From NCBI RefSeq assembly GCF_040412425.1, contig NC_089749.1, positions 41,299,739 to 41,363,738 of the forward strand: a stretch of DNA of 64,000 bases, written 5' to 3'. The DNA comes from Macrobrachium rosenbergii. Taxonomy: Eukaryota > Arthropoda > Malacostraca > Decapoda > Palaemonidae. The notes under the pieces were generated by a model that had not been told where the DNA came from, ran no database searches, and saw only the letters and a list, made by a program, of their open reading frames with translations. A program made the position numbers and the translations under genes. This document shows, piece after piece, positions 10,840-22,277 of the stretch (positions are counted from its first letter, which is position 1; each line of letters starts with the position of its first letter).

Positions 10840-12256
10840 AAAGACGGAGGCAACGTCTGATTAAACCAGGTATCTGCTGGGGCGACGAAGGGGCCCTCCT
10901 TTCTTGATGTCAACTGAAGAGGGTGGTCACCTTCCCTGGTGTCCTCTGCAGTGGTTTGTTGAGATGCCTTTCCGTCAGGTTTCTGGATTTTCCGGGGATG
11001 CCCTCGCCTCCTTCCTGTGACCAGGGTTGTTTGAGGGGCTGCCGCATCCTGCAGGAGATCTTGGGGTCTGCCTTCATTGCCCCCTCCAGGAAAAGCAGGT
11101 TTGAGACGATCCATTGACACCCAGTCTTCCCGCCCATGGATGGTTATTTGGAATGCCTTCTTGTTCCTTTCCAGTACAAGGAAAGGTCCCCTGTAGGGGT
11201 TAGTCAAGGGTGGACGTACGGCATCGTCCCTGACGAAGACGTGGGTGGAGGAGAACAGCCTGGGGGGCATGAAGGGGGATGTCCTGTCAGTGAATGTCTT
11301 TTGGCAGGGGGTGAACTTTCCAACCCTGTCTCGGAGCCTCTGCATTCCTATGTCGTCCCTGTTCTCTGCGATGAGTTCCCCCATGGACTACCAGAGTCTC
11401 CCCGTAGACTTTTTCCGCTGAGGAGGGGTTGCCGTTGGCTCTGGGGGCCATCCTCAACCCGAGGAGGACCCAGGGCAGCTGGTACTTCCACTTTTCAGAG
11501 GAGCAACGAGCCATGAGGGACGCCTTCAGAGACCTATGGAACCTTTCCACCATTCTGTTGGCTGCGGGGTTGTAAGCGGTGGTGCTGTGGTGAGTGGCCT
11601 CATTAGATGTGGCAGGGCGGTCCATAGCTCGGACAGGAAAATGGGTCCCCTGTCTGTCGTTATGTCGTCTGGGACACCGAACTGGCTGATCCAGCTGGAG
11701 AGGAGGGCTTCCGCGCATGCACTGGAGGTGGCTTCTTCCATGGGTGTAGCTTCGGGCCACCTGGTGGGGCGGTTGATGACTGTCAGTAGGTATCTGGCTC
11801 CTCCTGATGGGGGAAGAGGTCCTACTATGTCGACGTGGATGTGCCCCAAGCATCTCTCTAGCTGGGGGAATTCGCTCACTTCCGATTCGATGTGCCGTCC
11901 TACTTTGCTTGTCTGACACTGCATACACTGTCTTGCCCAGGCCATCACTTCTTTCCGTATGCCATGCCAGACGAACTTCTCCATCAGCAGTCTGGCTGTT
12001 GTCCTTCCGGAGGGGTGGGACAGGCCGTGGATGATGTTGAAAACCAGCCGACATCTGGAGACAGGTACCAGGGGGCAGGGGTGTCCAGTACTGACATCGC
12101 TCAGTAATGTTGATCCTCCTGAGCTGAAGGGCACGCCTTCCACTTCAGCGACGTGACGGCTGTACGGTAGGCTGGGGTCTCAGGGTCAGCAGCCTGTTCA
12201 TGGGCGAGGTCTTGTAATCGATCCCAAGCTGTACGGAATCGATCTCGATTCTCGCG
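10840..12256 (-). pseudogene. gypsy-1 integrase (C-terminal part of pol)
   Basis: Minus-strand segments give the HHCC zinc-binding region (HGLSHPSG ... CMQCQTSK, about 12050-11920). The catalytic core follows: first Asp in HVDIVGPLP (about 11830), second Asp in DDITTDRGP (about 11660) and Glu in NRMVERFHRSLKASL (about 11540). After that comes a GPY/F-like segment (RPPLTNPYRGPF) and a basic tail rich in K, R and P. D, D and E are all present but lie in different frames (shifts near 11620 and 11300), so the protein cannot be made. Confidence 0.85.
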
Positions 12257-12670
12257 CAGAGGTTCCCAAACTTTTTGTTCCTCGGTACCCCTTGGGCATT
12301 TTTATAGGTTCCCATGTACCCCTAACACTAAAAATTAAGCTTAATATTAAAAAAGAACACTGACGCATCGGTAAACACGTCCTGTACCTGTCATTTCTGG
12401 ATTGGTACAGGTAGTCCTACAGATCTACACTGCAGATACAGCCATGTGAAATTTATAATAGTAAAACACAAATGGTATTACCTTACTCCCAATAAATTTA
12501 AATAAAAGTTGTGCTAATCAACATGAGGAAATTGAGAAAAGTGCAATCTGAGTGCAGATTACAACACCATGTAATGTACAGTAGTAATTATTTTCTTCAG
12601 ACCAAATGTACCCCCTGAAATGTGCAAATGTACCCCTGGGGGTACATGTACCCCAGTTTGGGAACCCCTG
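12257..12670. mobile_element. hAT-like MITE inside gypsy-1 pol
   Basis: The termini are CAGAGGTTCCCAAACT and, in reverse complement at the other end, CAGGGGTTCCCAAACT. The CAGNGG start and lack of coding capacity fit a non-autonomous hAT element. Tandem GTACCCC words occur near both ends. It separates the RNase H region from the integrase of gypsy-1; gypsy-2 has no insertion at the equivalent point. A clean 8 bp target duplication is not visible; only a short CTCGC is shared at the junctions. Confidence 0.75.
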
Positions 12671-12679
12671 AGCGAGGGC

Positions 12680-14480
12680 GTCGGCTACCAGGTTCTCCCT
12701 GCCAGGGAGGTATTTAATGGTGCAGGTGAACTCCGCTTCGTGAAGGCGTGGACCAGCAGCTGGTGGTCAGTCCAAATAGTGAAGGGCGTCCCCTCCATAC
12801 TGCCTGGTATACTGCAAGGAGTTCTCGGTCGAAGGTGCTGTCGCGGGACTCGGTGGAGTTTAACCTCCTACTGAAGAAGGCAATGGGTTGAGGGGTCCCT
12901 CTGATGACCTGTTCCAGGACTGCTCCACAGCGACGTTGCTGGCATCCGTCGTCAGCTGGACGGAAGCGCTGGGGTCCTGGTGGGCCAAAGATGTTGCTTT
13001 GGCAAGGGAGGCCTTCGTCAGGAGGAAAACCTCCTGCTGGTCAGGGCCCCACACTAAGGTCTTTGGACATCCCTTGAGGACCTCCATCAGGGGGACCATG
13101 GTGTGAGCAATCCCCAGGATGAATCTTCTGTAGTAGTTGACTATCCCGAGGAATTCTTGTACAGCCCTGATGGAGGTAGGGGTGGGGAACTTCTCGACAG
13201 CTTCGACCTTTGATGACATTGGGCGGACGCGGGGATATCTTGTGGCCCAGGAACTCCACCTTCTCGATGCTGAAGGTACATTTGTCAAACCTGACAACGA
13301 GGCCACTCTCCTGCACGCGCTGCGGGACCTTTCGGATGTGTCGCAGGTGTTCCTCCCGGGATCTGGAAAAGATTAAAATATTGTTGATGTAGCACACGCA
13401 GAAGTCCAGGTCCCCCAGGATGCTTTCCATCAACCTCTGGAAGGTTGCGCCCGTGTTTCTCAGGCCGCAGGTGGAGAAGGCGAAGACACAGGACCCGAAG
13501 GGTGTGACGATGGCGGTTTTGGCGATGTCCTCCAGCGCTACTGGGACCTGAAAATAAGATTTTAGTAGGTCCATTTTGGAGAATATCCTGGCCCCGTGGA
13601 AAGAGGCCGTCAGGTCCTGCATGTTCGGCAGAGGGTAGTGGTCCAGTTCTGTTGCCAGGCTCAGCTGCCTGTAGTCGCCGCAGGGCCTCCAGGTGCTGTC
13701 TGCTTTCTGCACCATGTGAAGAGGGGAAGCACATGGGCTGGGGGCCTTCTTGCATATGCCCATCCTTTCTATCTCTGCGAAGGCCTTTTTGGCCTCCTGA
13801 AGGCACTGCAGGGGAAACTGTCGGAACTTCGCGTGCGTCGGGGGACCCTTTGTCTTGATATGGTGGTATATCCTGTGTTTGGCAGGAGTCCCGGGCATCT
13901 GGTGGAGCCCAGGTTTGAAGACCTCCAGGAACTCCTTCAGGAGGGAACCATACTGGTGGGGCACAATGAAACAGATGGCGGGCTCCCTGGGGCACGGCGA
14001 CAAGGGCAGGGACTGGCAGGACTGGGTGTCCAGCAGGCGTTTGCCGCCGCCGTCGACTGCTAGACTGAAGTGGGCGAGGAAATCCGCCCCCAAGAGTGGA
14101 GTCCTGACATCCGCAATGATGAACTCCCAGCTGTACCTCCAGCCAAGGATGGAGATCGACAGGAGCTTGGTGCCGTAGGAGAGGATGGGGGACCCGTTTG
14201 CGGCCATCAGGCAGGTAGTTGGGGCCAGCGGTCATCTGCGGTCCTCTCCTGAAGGTGGAAACACCAAACATGTGGCTCCAGTGTCTACCAACATCATCCT
14301 GCCGGAGATCACATCACGGACGTAGAACCCTACTGGTAAGGGGCCCCTGGGTATTTTTGTTGTTGCTGCCATGGCGGCCTGTGGGGTTGGCCGCCGCCTC
14401 CTCCATTTTTTTGAAGGGAAGAAAGGGCAGGGGCTTCGCACCTCCGGGTGGCTCTCCTGAACCTCCGGTGGAAGTAGCAT
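12680..14480 (-). pseudogene. gypsy-1 protease, reverse transcriptase and RNase H (broken pol)
   Basis: Protease: GRMMLVDTGATCLVFP (active-site DTGA) at about 14300. RT: ELDHYPLPNMQDLTASF, KMDLLKSYFQVPV, TPFGSCVFAFSTCGLRN and, at the catalytic box, CVCYINNILIF. The usual Y-x-D-D has become YINN, so the polymerase site is lost. RNase H: LTTDASN near 12950 followed by a shift. Frames change at least three times. Protease follows gag through a -1 shift (see 14373-14411). gypsy-2 keeps YIDD at the same place. Confidence 0.88.
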
Positions 14481-15217
14481 AGCCCCGGCCCTTCCCTCTT
14501 CTGCTGGTGGGACAACCTTTTCTGCTCAATGGAGTTGACGGGCTCCATGGTGGGGTCCTCCAGCAGGAGGCAGTTGGTGGAGTGTGCGGGTGAGGTCACC
14601 CGCTTGGCCACCTTCATGGAGTCCGTCAACTACTGCGCCAACCTGATTAGGTCCTCAACCAGCAGAGTGTACTCGTCTGTGATCTGTCCACGGACCTCCG
14701 GCAGTAGCTGCCATAGGTTGATCTCCCTCGACAGACTGATTTCCTTGTGCCTGCCGCTGCTGTCAGTCTCGGGGAAGAGGAGGAGGTCCTAGAGGGCGTG
14801 CCACACTTCCAAGAGGTTTCCCTCCTGCCGGGGGTTGAGGGCGAGGGAGCGGGCAGCTCACTCGGAGACCGGCAGGGAGCAGGTCTCGGCAAGAGTGGAT
14901 TTCAGTTCTTGGAAGGTGGCGGGGACTGACGTCATCATCAACCAAGGGGCGATCTTCTTATATATCTCCCCCGGGAGGGCATTAATGGCGATGTCCGCCT
15001 TCAACACCTCATCAGTCAGGCCTGCTATTCTGAATTGCCCCTCGATCCTGCAGAACCAAGACGCTGCTTTCTCCCTGGTGAATGATAGCAGCCTTATGTT
15101 AAGGGCTGTCTTTGGTTGGTCCATCAGGGGGGCCATCGCATGGGGTGGCAGTACCAGTGTGGTGGTGCGCGCAGGAGGGGGTTGCGAGAGGGAGGTGCCT
15201 GCCTCCAAGAAGTTCAC
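14330..15217 (-). pseudogene. gypsy-1 gag
   Basis: On the minus strand from 15217, a Ty3/gypsy Gag capsid region is visible (FTREKAASWFCRIEGQFRIA ... FQELKSTLAETCSLPVSE). In the same frame further on there is a zinc-knuckle-like C-x3-H-x6-R-x2-R-R-C (GLCYFHRRF...RRC, near 14470). Stop codons interrupt it between about 14860 and 14630. The frame stays open past the heptamer at 14405-14411, overlapping pol by about 100-150 bases. Confidence 0.8.
14373..14411 (-). promoter_or_regulatory. Candidate -1 ribosomal frameshift signal, gypsy-1 gag/pol
   Basis: On the minus strand the heptamer A AAA AAT (14411-14405) is in the gag frame. It is followed by a 9-base spacer and a 7 bp stem (GGCGGCC/GGCCGCC) with a 9-base loop. 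Slipping -1 moves from the gag zinc-knuckle frame to the protease frame. The same layout is found in gypsy-2. Confidence 0.65.
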
Positions 15218-15444
15218 GGTAATTTGTATGTGGTTGGGCTCACGCTAATACACGCTGGGCGAGCGTGCCGTGTGGGTCTGCTAATGACGCTGGCGACCTG
15301 CTAATGAGGGTCGGTTAACGCCCAAATGCTTTGTTAGAGCACCGTAGTTAGTCCGTTAGGGGCGTGGATTAGGTTCATTGGGCCAAGACTTAGTCACCGT
15401 TTGGGTCTGTTAATGGCTTCTGGGAACCACTCCGGGGGTCACCA

Positions 15445-15829
15445 TGTGAGAGAGGTGCGAAATAATGAGCAGGAAGACAAGTACTGCTGGTTTATTGATG
15501 AAAACTAGCTGCTTATAAAGTAGGATGCGGACATCTGCGTAGTTCGCAGAGACCACTGGTACAAAGATTTACAGGTGACCTGAAGTCAAACTAATTCCTT
15601 AAAAAACAGGACGGGTTCATACAGAGAACATAGCGATCAACAATGTCTGACATACGACATAAGTAACTCATTGCTTGTACATAATACATGATTGTTTAGA
15701 AAGACAACATATACACAGTTTACAATTATGATGATAAATATATATTCTGATCGACCTTAGGTTGATGAAAAGGCACCGCAGAAAACGGGATGTTCTCTAC
15801 AGAGGATGGGTTGAGTGGGGACTTTACAA

Positions 15830-15831
<2 letters not shown>
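15445..15831 (-). repeat. gypsy-1 5' LTR
   Basis: Begins TGTGAGAGAGGTGCGAAATA on the plus strand and ends ACTTTACAATA, merging with the adjoining (AT)n tract. It has a roughly 40-base segment (near 15690-15740) that differs from the 3' LTR. Confidence 0.88.
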
Positions 15832-16448
<617 letters not shown>

Positions 16449-17222
16449 TGAAATACTGTTATAGTGCCTTTTCTTGGCGTTTTAATAATTAGAGACACGA
16501 CAGAATACAAATTTACCATATACAGAAAACCACCTTTCTCTCTGTCATACATCCATTTTTATAGCTATCATGATATCTCTATCAAGATTGGCATGGCCAG
16601 CAATTTATTCTTAAGATCCTTAGGGATTTGCTCCCCAGATTTCCTGGAAAAGGAAATTGAACTAATCCGTAAGCAGCTGTCATCTTTAAAGTACCCTGAC
16701 CATATAACTGAGAAAGCGATCCACAGAGCAAAAACAATTTTCTACTGTAACCCCCCTCTAAATAAGACCAGAGAGATGCCCAACAATAAAATAAAAATCC
16801 CACACCTGGACAGGATTAAGACGTTGACACAGACACTTGGAAACTCTAATCCTTTTGCTTTTACCTACCCAAATATCTTAGACAAATCCCTGATTAACGT
16901 CCAATAAAAACCAGTCCCCAGAGACACAGGAGTTTACAAAATCCCTTGCCTCGATTGTGACCAGCCTTACATTGGTTTTACAGGCAAATCACTCTCCCAG
17001 AGGTTAATACTGCACGAACGTTCAGTTAAGTACGGACAACAGAGCTCAGTTGTTTCTAACCATATAAATAAGCATAATCACGGAATAAACTGGAATATGT
17101 CTTGCATAATTTACAGCAGCAATTGTCGGTTCAAAAGCCAGACGGTGAAATCAGCCATGATTAAACAAAGAAATACAATGAATCTTTTGAAGAGGCGCCT
17201 GGGATTCAGACATTATAAATAA
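16449..17222 (+). pseudogene. Penelope-like element: RT C-terminus plus GIY-YIG endonuclease (PLE-1)
   Basis: It reads CLPFLGVLIIRDTTEYKF, then YRKPPFSLSYIHFYS and LFLRSLGICSPDFLEKEIELI. This is the Penelope RT thumb and linker pattern (L-P-F-L-D-V-L...Y-R-K-P-T...Y...S). After an in-frame TAA at 16905-16907 the same frame continues with TGVYKIPCLDCDQPYIGFTG...LILHERSV, a GIY-YIG nuclease module with its C-x2-C insertion, and ends at TAA near 17220. The copy is 5'-truncated (fingers and palm missing), and the single stop suggests a fairly young relic. Penelope elements use this nuclease for integration. The stop falls exactly between the two modules. Confidence 0.85.
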
Positions 17223-17440
17223 AATCTTCCTCCAACCAGCGATTACGAAGATTAAAGGGAAATTGCCAATTGGAGTGGTGTAATGGCTGACCTATGGACC
17301 TTTTGGTATAAATACTGCTTTTCTGTAACCTTTTCTCATTCAATATTTGCCTAAGGAGAGAGACAGTTTGGTCTCTGAAATATAGCCTTTACTTTCTACA
17401 TTTTGGCATTTTTTGGGCTCCTTATATCGCCAAGTTGTGA
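17223..17440 (+). repeat. Penelope 3' terminal sequence
   Basis: This follows the GIY-YIG stop. Its words (TATAAATACTGCTTTTCTGTAA; CCTAAGGAGAGAGACAGTTT; TTTACTTTCTACATTTTGGC) recur in reverse complement at 24850-25020, which identifies it as a repeated 3' end rather than unique sequence. Confidence 0.65.
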
Positions 17441-17449
17441 AATTTCCTG

Positions 17450-17579
17450 AATGTTTGGGAATTTTTCTCTGTTTCACAGCCAGACAGTTAATGTGGATGA
17501 TCAAAGAAAAAGGACAGACAGCCAAACGGTCAATGTGGATGATCAAAGAAAAAGGACAGTCATGGAATGGAGAATACTT
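17450..17579 (+). pseudogene. Mariner-type transposase fragment, left part (split by gypsy-2)
   Basis: It encodes MWMIKEKGQSWNGEYF up to the gypsy-2 junction. When the element and one ACTT duplication are left out, the frame runs on into the segment at 22699 with no base gained or lost. Only the part just upstream of the second catalytic Asp region survives on this side. A 42-base tandem duplication (17478-17561) repeats MWMIKEKGQ. Identification depends mainly on the right half. Confidence 0.55.
17478..17561 (+). repeat. 42 bp tandem duplication
   Basis: The block containing AATGTGGATGATCAAAGAAA occurs twice with a 42-base period (ATGTGG at 17491 and 17533). It is in frame (14 codons) within the mariner fragment. 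Confidence 0.8.
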
Positions 17580-18001
17580 TGTAAAGCCATGTTGTACAGT
17601 CTCTCCTGATCATGTTGTTTGTAAAGTCCCCACTAAGCAAGTTTTCTTTGATGACGGCCCATTTTCTTTGTACCTACGATTCGTCACGCTGGACGGGCCA
17701 GGTCACATAAAATTCAATTGTTTAAACTGTGTATGCAATTATTTATCTGTTCATCAACTGTGTACTGTGTATTTCTTCTTTCGCAGGCGTCAAGATTATA
17801 CTCAACTTTGATTCTGTCTATTGTTACATTGTATATTGTACTCATTCACTGTATTTATTTATTAATTGTTATTGACCTCAGCTCACCCTTGCTTCCATTG
17901 TCTTCCGCGGCCCGAAGCCAGTCGGCCGCTATATAAACCGCCTGGACCTTGAATAAATCAGCAGTAACTTTTACCTGCTCGTTTCTTTTGCACCTCTTGT
18001 A
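17580..18001 (+). repeat. gypsy-2 5' LTR
   Basis: It starts TGTAAAGCCATGTTGTACAG and ends CACCTCTTGTA, 422 bases, matching 22278-22698 with few differences. It ends TG...TA rather than TG...CA. Confidence 0.9.
17930..17957 (+). promoter_or_regulatory. gypsy-2 LTR TATA box and poly(A) signal
   Basis: TATATAAA (17930-17937) is followed 14 bases later by AATAAA (17952-17957). The close spacing means R and the poly(A) signal overlap the start region. The 3' LTR keeps both (TATATAAA near 22627; AATAAA at 22649-22654). Confidence 0.6.
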
Positions 18002-18002
18002 G

Positions 18003-18019
18003 TGGTGACCCTGGAGTGG
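18003..18019 (+). other. gypsy-2 primer binding site
   Basis: TGGTGACCCTGGAGTGG begins one base after the LTR, as expected for pairing with a tRNA 3' end (...CCA). gypsy-1 and the small LTR element at 25268 have the same TGGTGACCC start. I do not assign the tRNA. Confidence 0.7.
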
Positions 18020-18235
18020 TTCCCGAAGCCATTAGCGGACCCATACGGCGACTCAGTCTTGGCTTCAGGAGCTTACTCTCGCCCTTAGCAGACTAATCAC
18101 GGCGCTGAACCAGCATTTGGGTGTGCTGACTCTCGTTGGCAAAATCACCAGCGTCATTAGCGGACTCACATGGCGCGCTCCTAAGTGCGTTTTGACACGA
18201 GTACTCTACTCCATATAAGAGGGCAAAGAGCGAGT

Positions 18236-19085
18236 ATGGACGTGGACATCCACTCCCTCGTTCAATTAACTGCTGACCTCGTGGATTCGGAGGTCTACCT
18301 CCCTCCCATATCACCCGCGCCCGTCCCCGCGCCGAGGCTCTCACGCTCCTCCACACCCCTGCCCGTGCCCCGCACTCTCCCCAGGGCTGCCCTGTCCATA
18401 AAGTTGCCGCCGTTTACGCAGGGGAATCCATCGGCGTGGCTCTACAGGGTCGAGAGCCAGTTCAGGATTGCGGATCTTAACGACGAGGTGCTGCAGGTGG
18501 ATATAGTACTCAACACCCTGCCGGAGGATATCTACAGTAAGCTCATCCCATGGGTGTCTGAAGCATGCCCCCTTACCTACCACCTCTTGAAGAAAACCCT
18601 CCTCCAGACATGCTCCCTGCCGGTTGCCGAGCGGGCCGCCCGTGCCCTCGACCTCGCCATTAACCCATGGCAGGATCACAGCATCATGGAGTCATGGGGC
18701 ATGATCCGAAACCTCCTCACCATCCCAGACACCGACGGCAGTAAAAAGAAGCGCGAGATAAGCCTGTCGCGGGAGATCCTCCTCCGTCAGCTCCTCCCAG
18801 AGGTCCGCACAAATCCCAGAGCCCTACGCGATGCCCCTCGAAGACCTGATCATCTCAGCACAGCACTTGACGGACCCCATAAAGGCAACAAAGCTGGTAC
18901 CAGCGCCCACACACCCAGTCAGCGCCATCCAGCAGGAGGAGGGCGCAGAGGAAGAGGTCAACGTCGTCACCAGGAGGCGCCCAGCGCCTCCCAACAGGTG
19001 GAATTCCCTGGGTCTTTGCCACTACCACAGGCGGTTCGGCAAAGACGCCCGGAACTGCCTGCTGCCCTGTTCAGTCGCCTGTTGA
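18236..19085 (+). pseudogene. gypsy-2 gag
   Basis: The most likely start is MDVDIHSLVQLTADLV at 18236, because an upstream ATG at 18185 lies closer to the leader. The capsid region reads LPPFTQGNPSAWLYRVESQF ... LLKKTLLQTCSLPVAERAA, typical of Ty3/gypsy Gag. Near 18812 a one-base change moves the frame; the continuation (MPLEDLIISAQHLTD ...) leads to a zinc-knuckle-like LCHYHRRFGKDARNC and ends at TGA 19083-19085. That TGA sits where gypsy-1 has CAA, just inside the frameshift heptamer. So this copy has one frameshift plus one premature stop. Confidence 0.85.
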
Positions 19086-19123
19086 AAAAACGGGGGAGGG
19101 GGCGGCCAGCAGGACAGGCCGCC
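19085..19123 (+). promoter_or_regulatory. Candidate -1 ribosomal frameshift signal, gypsy-2 gag/pol
   Basis: Heptamer A AAA AAC (19085-19091), 9-base spacer, then GGCGGCC (19101-19107), a 9-base loop and GGCCGCC (19117-19123). The -1 product enters the protease frame (LLKKRG). Stem, spacer and loop lengths are identical to gypsy-1, while the loop sequence differs. In this copy the zero frame already stops at the TGA overlapping the first A. Confidence 0.68.
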
Positions 19124-19660
19124 ATGGCAGCACAAGAACCCAGGGGCCCAGAACCAATAGGCTTCTACGTCCGCGACACCGTCTCTGGCAGGATGATGCT
19201 GGTCGACATAGGGGCCATTAGATCAATCTTCCCGGCATCTAGAGAGGACCGCAAGCGGGAACCGGACCCGGCTGCCTCCCTGACGGCCGCCAATGGGTCC
19301 CCCATCCTCTCCTACGGAACCAGGCTCCTGTCGATCTCCATCCTTGGCCGGAGGTACTTCTGTGACTTCGTCGTCGCGGATGTTAGGACCACTCTCCTGG
19401 GTGCGGATTTCCTGGCGCACTTTGGGCTGGCAGTCGACGTCGGTTGGAAACGCCTCCTAGATACAGACTCCTGCCAGTCCCTCCCGTTGGCAAGGGGACC
19501 AAGGCGCCCACCATCTGCTCTGCTGCCCCCCACCAGTACTCGCAGCTGCTGACGGAGTTCCCTGACGTGTTCAGGCCCGAGCTCCGCCAAAAGTCCGGGG
19601 CCCCAGCCAAACATGGCATATATCACCACATAAAAACAAAGGGGCCCCCGGCACATGCGA
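19092..19660 (+). pseudogene. gypsy-2 aspartic protease region
   Basis: In the -1 frame: PIGFYVRDTVSGRMMLVDIG (active-site triad DTG changed to DIG), the flap region, and the second conserved block LLGADFLAHFGLAVD near 19400. The Thr-to-Ile change would be expected to abolish activity. Past 19490 the frame shifts to the ORF starting 19444, which reads PHQYSQLLTEFPDVFRPEL, the usual protease-to-RT linker. Confidence 0.82.
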
Positions 19661-21573
19661 AGTTCAAGGAGGCTTGCCCCTCAACGCCGTCAGGAGGCCA
19701 AGGACGCATTCGCCGAAAAGGAACGGATGGGAATCTGCAAGAAGGCCTCCAGCCTGTGGGCCTCCCCCCTCCACATGGTGCAGAAACCGGACGGTTCCTG
19801 GAAACCCTTCGGCGACTACAGGCGACTCAACCTGGCAACGGAACTTGACCATTATCCCCTGCCGAACATGCAGGACCTCACGGCCTCCTTCCACGGGGCC
19901 AAAATATTTACTAAGTTGGATCTCTTAAAATCCTATTTTCAGGTACCAGTCGCGCCAGAGGATATACCAAAGACTGCCATCATCACACCTTTCGGGTTCT
20001 GTGTGTTCACCTTCTCTACATTCAGCCTGAGGAACGCTGGGGCGACTTTCCAGCGGCTCATGGACAGCATCCTGGGGGACATAAAGTTCTGCGTCTGCTA
20101 CATAGATGATATCCTTATATTTTCCAGGTCCCACAAGGAGCACCAGAAACATATCCGGGCAGTCCTGCAGCACCTGCAGGAGAACGGCCTCGTTGTACGT
20201 TTTGACAAATGCACCTTCGGCGTACAGAAGGCCGACTTCCTGGGCCATGAGGTATCCCAAGAGGGCGTCCATCCGCTCACATCCAAAGTCGCAGCTGTCA
20301 CCATGTTCCCCGTCCCCACCTCCGTCAAGGCCGTCCAAGAATTTCTCGGGATGGTGAATTACTACAGGAGGTTCATCCCCGGGATCGCACACACCACGGC
20401 CCCTTTGAAGGAGACCCTGAAAGGCCGACCAAAATCCTTGTTGTGGGGACCCAGCCAGCAGCAGGCCTTCAACCTGACGAAGGCTGCCCTCGCTGAGGCA
20501 ACCGCCTTGGCCCACCAGGATCCCAGTGCCCCCCTCCAGCTGACAACGGATGCCAGCAACATTGCCTGTGGTGCTGTCCTGGAACAGGTCATCAACAGCG
20601 CCCCCCAGCCCATCGCCTTCTTCAGCAAGAAGTTCAACCCCACAGAGGCCCGCTACAGCACCTTCGACAGGGAACTCTGCGCAGTGTACCGTGCAGTCCG
20701 GCACTTCAAGTTCCTCCTGGAGGGCCCACCCTTCACAATCTATACGGACCACCAACCACTAGTCCACACCTTCACCAAGCAGGGGGACGCGTGGTCCTCT
20801 AGGCAGCAACAGCATCTCTTGGCCATCGCTGAGTTCACCTGCTCCATCAAGTACCTCCCCGGCAGGAAAAACCCGGTGGCAGACGCCCTCTCCAGGGTCG
20901 AGCTGAATGCGTTGCAGCTGGGAATCAACTACGAAGACCTCACCAGGGAGCAAGCCGCCGACCCAGAGACCCCAGCCTACTGCACCGCCATCACATCCCT
21001 AAAGTGGAGGGACGTGCCCCTCGCCCCCGGGGGCCCAAATCTCCTCTGCGACGTCAGCACCGGTCAGCCCCGCCCCCTAGTGCCAGCCTCCCACCGCCGC
21101 CAGGTATTCGACATCATCCACGGCCTGTCACACCCCTCCGGCAGGACGACGGCCAAGCTGCTGTCAGAGAAGTTCGTCTGGCATGGAGTGCAGAAGGACG
21201 AGAGGACCTGGGCAAGACCGTGCCTGCATTGCCAAATCAGCAAGGTGGGGTGGCACACCGAATCCAGGGTAGGCGAGTTCCCGCAGCCAGGGCGGCATTT
21301 CGGCCATGTGCACATCGACATCGTCGGGCCCCTTCCCCTGTCAGGCAGGTCCAGATATCTCCTGACGGTGGTAGACTGCTCAACAAGGTGGCCCGAAGCC
21401 ACGCCAATGCAAGAAGCCACCTCCAGTGCCTGCGCCGAGGCCCTACTCTCCAGCTGGATCAGCTGCTTCGGTGTCCCTGATTACATCACGACCGACATTG
21501 TGGTCCGCCCTGGTCCAGCTGCTGGGGACAGCTCATCACACCACCACGGCCTACAACCCAGCCGCCAACGGCT
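19655..21573 (+). pseudogene. gypsy-2 reverse transcriptase, RNase H and integrase N-terminal half
   Basis: A 641-codon open frame. RT: GICKKASSLWASPLHMVQKP, TELDHYPLPNMQDLTASF, KLDLLKSYFQVPV and the intact catalytic box CVCYIDDILIF. RNase H: LTTDASNIACGAVL (D), FDRELCAVYRAVRHF (E), FTIYTDHQPL (D), all present. A tether/chromodomain-free linker leads to the integrase zinc region (HGLSHPSG...CLHCQISK) and core HIDIVGPLP. Shortly after YITTD the frame breaks by a small deletion relative to gypsy-1 (RGP... is missing), and the frame then runs out of phase to 21573. Apart from the ends this is the best preserved polymerase in the window. Confidence 0.9.
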
Positions 21574-22241
21574 TGGTTGAGCGTTTCCACAGGTCCCTGA
21601 AGGCGTACCTTATGGCCCGCTGTACCACCGAGGACTGGAAGTGCCAGCTGCCGTGGGTCCTCCTCGGGTTGATAACCGCCCCCAGGGCCGACGGCGGCCC
21701 TTCCGCGGCCGATAAAACCTACGGTGAGCCCCTCGTGGTCCCGGGCGAACTAGTGACAGAGGATCGCCACAACCCATCGGTCCAGAGGCTTCGCGAAATC
21801 GTCGGCAAGTTCGCCCCCTACAAGAGAACATATACCAACAGGTCGGCCACCTTCACGCTGCCCGGGCTGGCCTCCACTACCCACGTCTTCGTCAGAGATG
21901 ACACTGTCCGCCCGCCACTGACCAGGCCCTACAAGGAGCCCTTCCACATGCTGGAGCGGAACAGCAAGGCATTCCTGCTCGCACTCCACGGGAGGAACGA
22001 TTGGGTGTCAGTTGACCGGGTCAAGCCTGCCCTCCTGGAGGAGGACACAACCGCCAGCACACTGCACCTTCTGCTGGTGCAGCCACCGCCACAACCGGGC
22101 CCTCACAAGAAGCGGAAACGCGGCCACCCCCGGAAAAGGCCGCCCACACCCACATTCAGCCACCCTCGCACACAGGACGTCCCTCCGTTGTCCTCACGCA
22201 GCCGGGGCACTCTTCAACGCCCCTGCAGATACGACGATTAA
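21500..22241 (+). pseudogene. gypsy-2 integrase C-terminal half
   Basis: It continues the integrase in another frame: TTAYNPAANGLVERFHRSLK holds the catalytic Glu. Then come WKCQLPWVLLGL, a GPY/F-like RPPLTRPYKEPFHMLERN and a basic proline-rich tail (KKRKRGHPRKRPP). It stops at TAA 22239-22241, about 20 bases before the polypurine tract. Confidence 0.85.
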
Positions 22242-22277
22242 TCAGACGTTACCTACGTCTTGGGGGGGGGGAGTATT

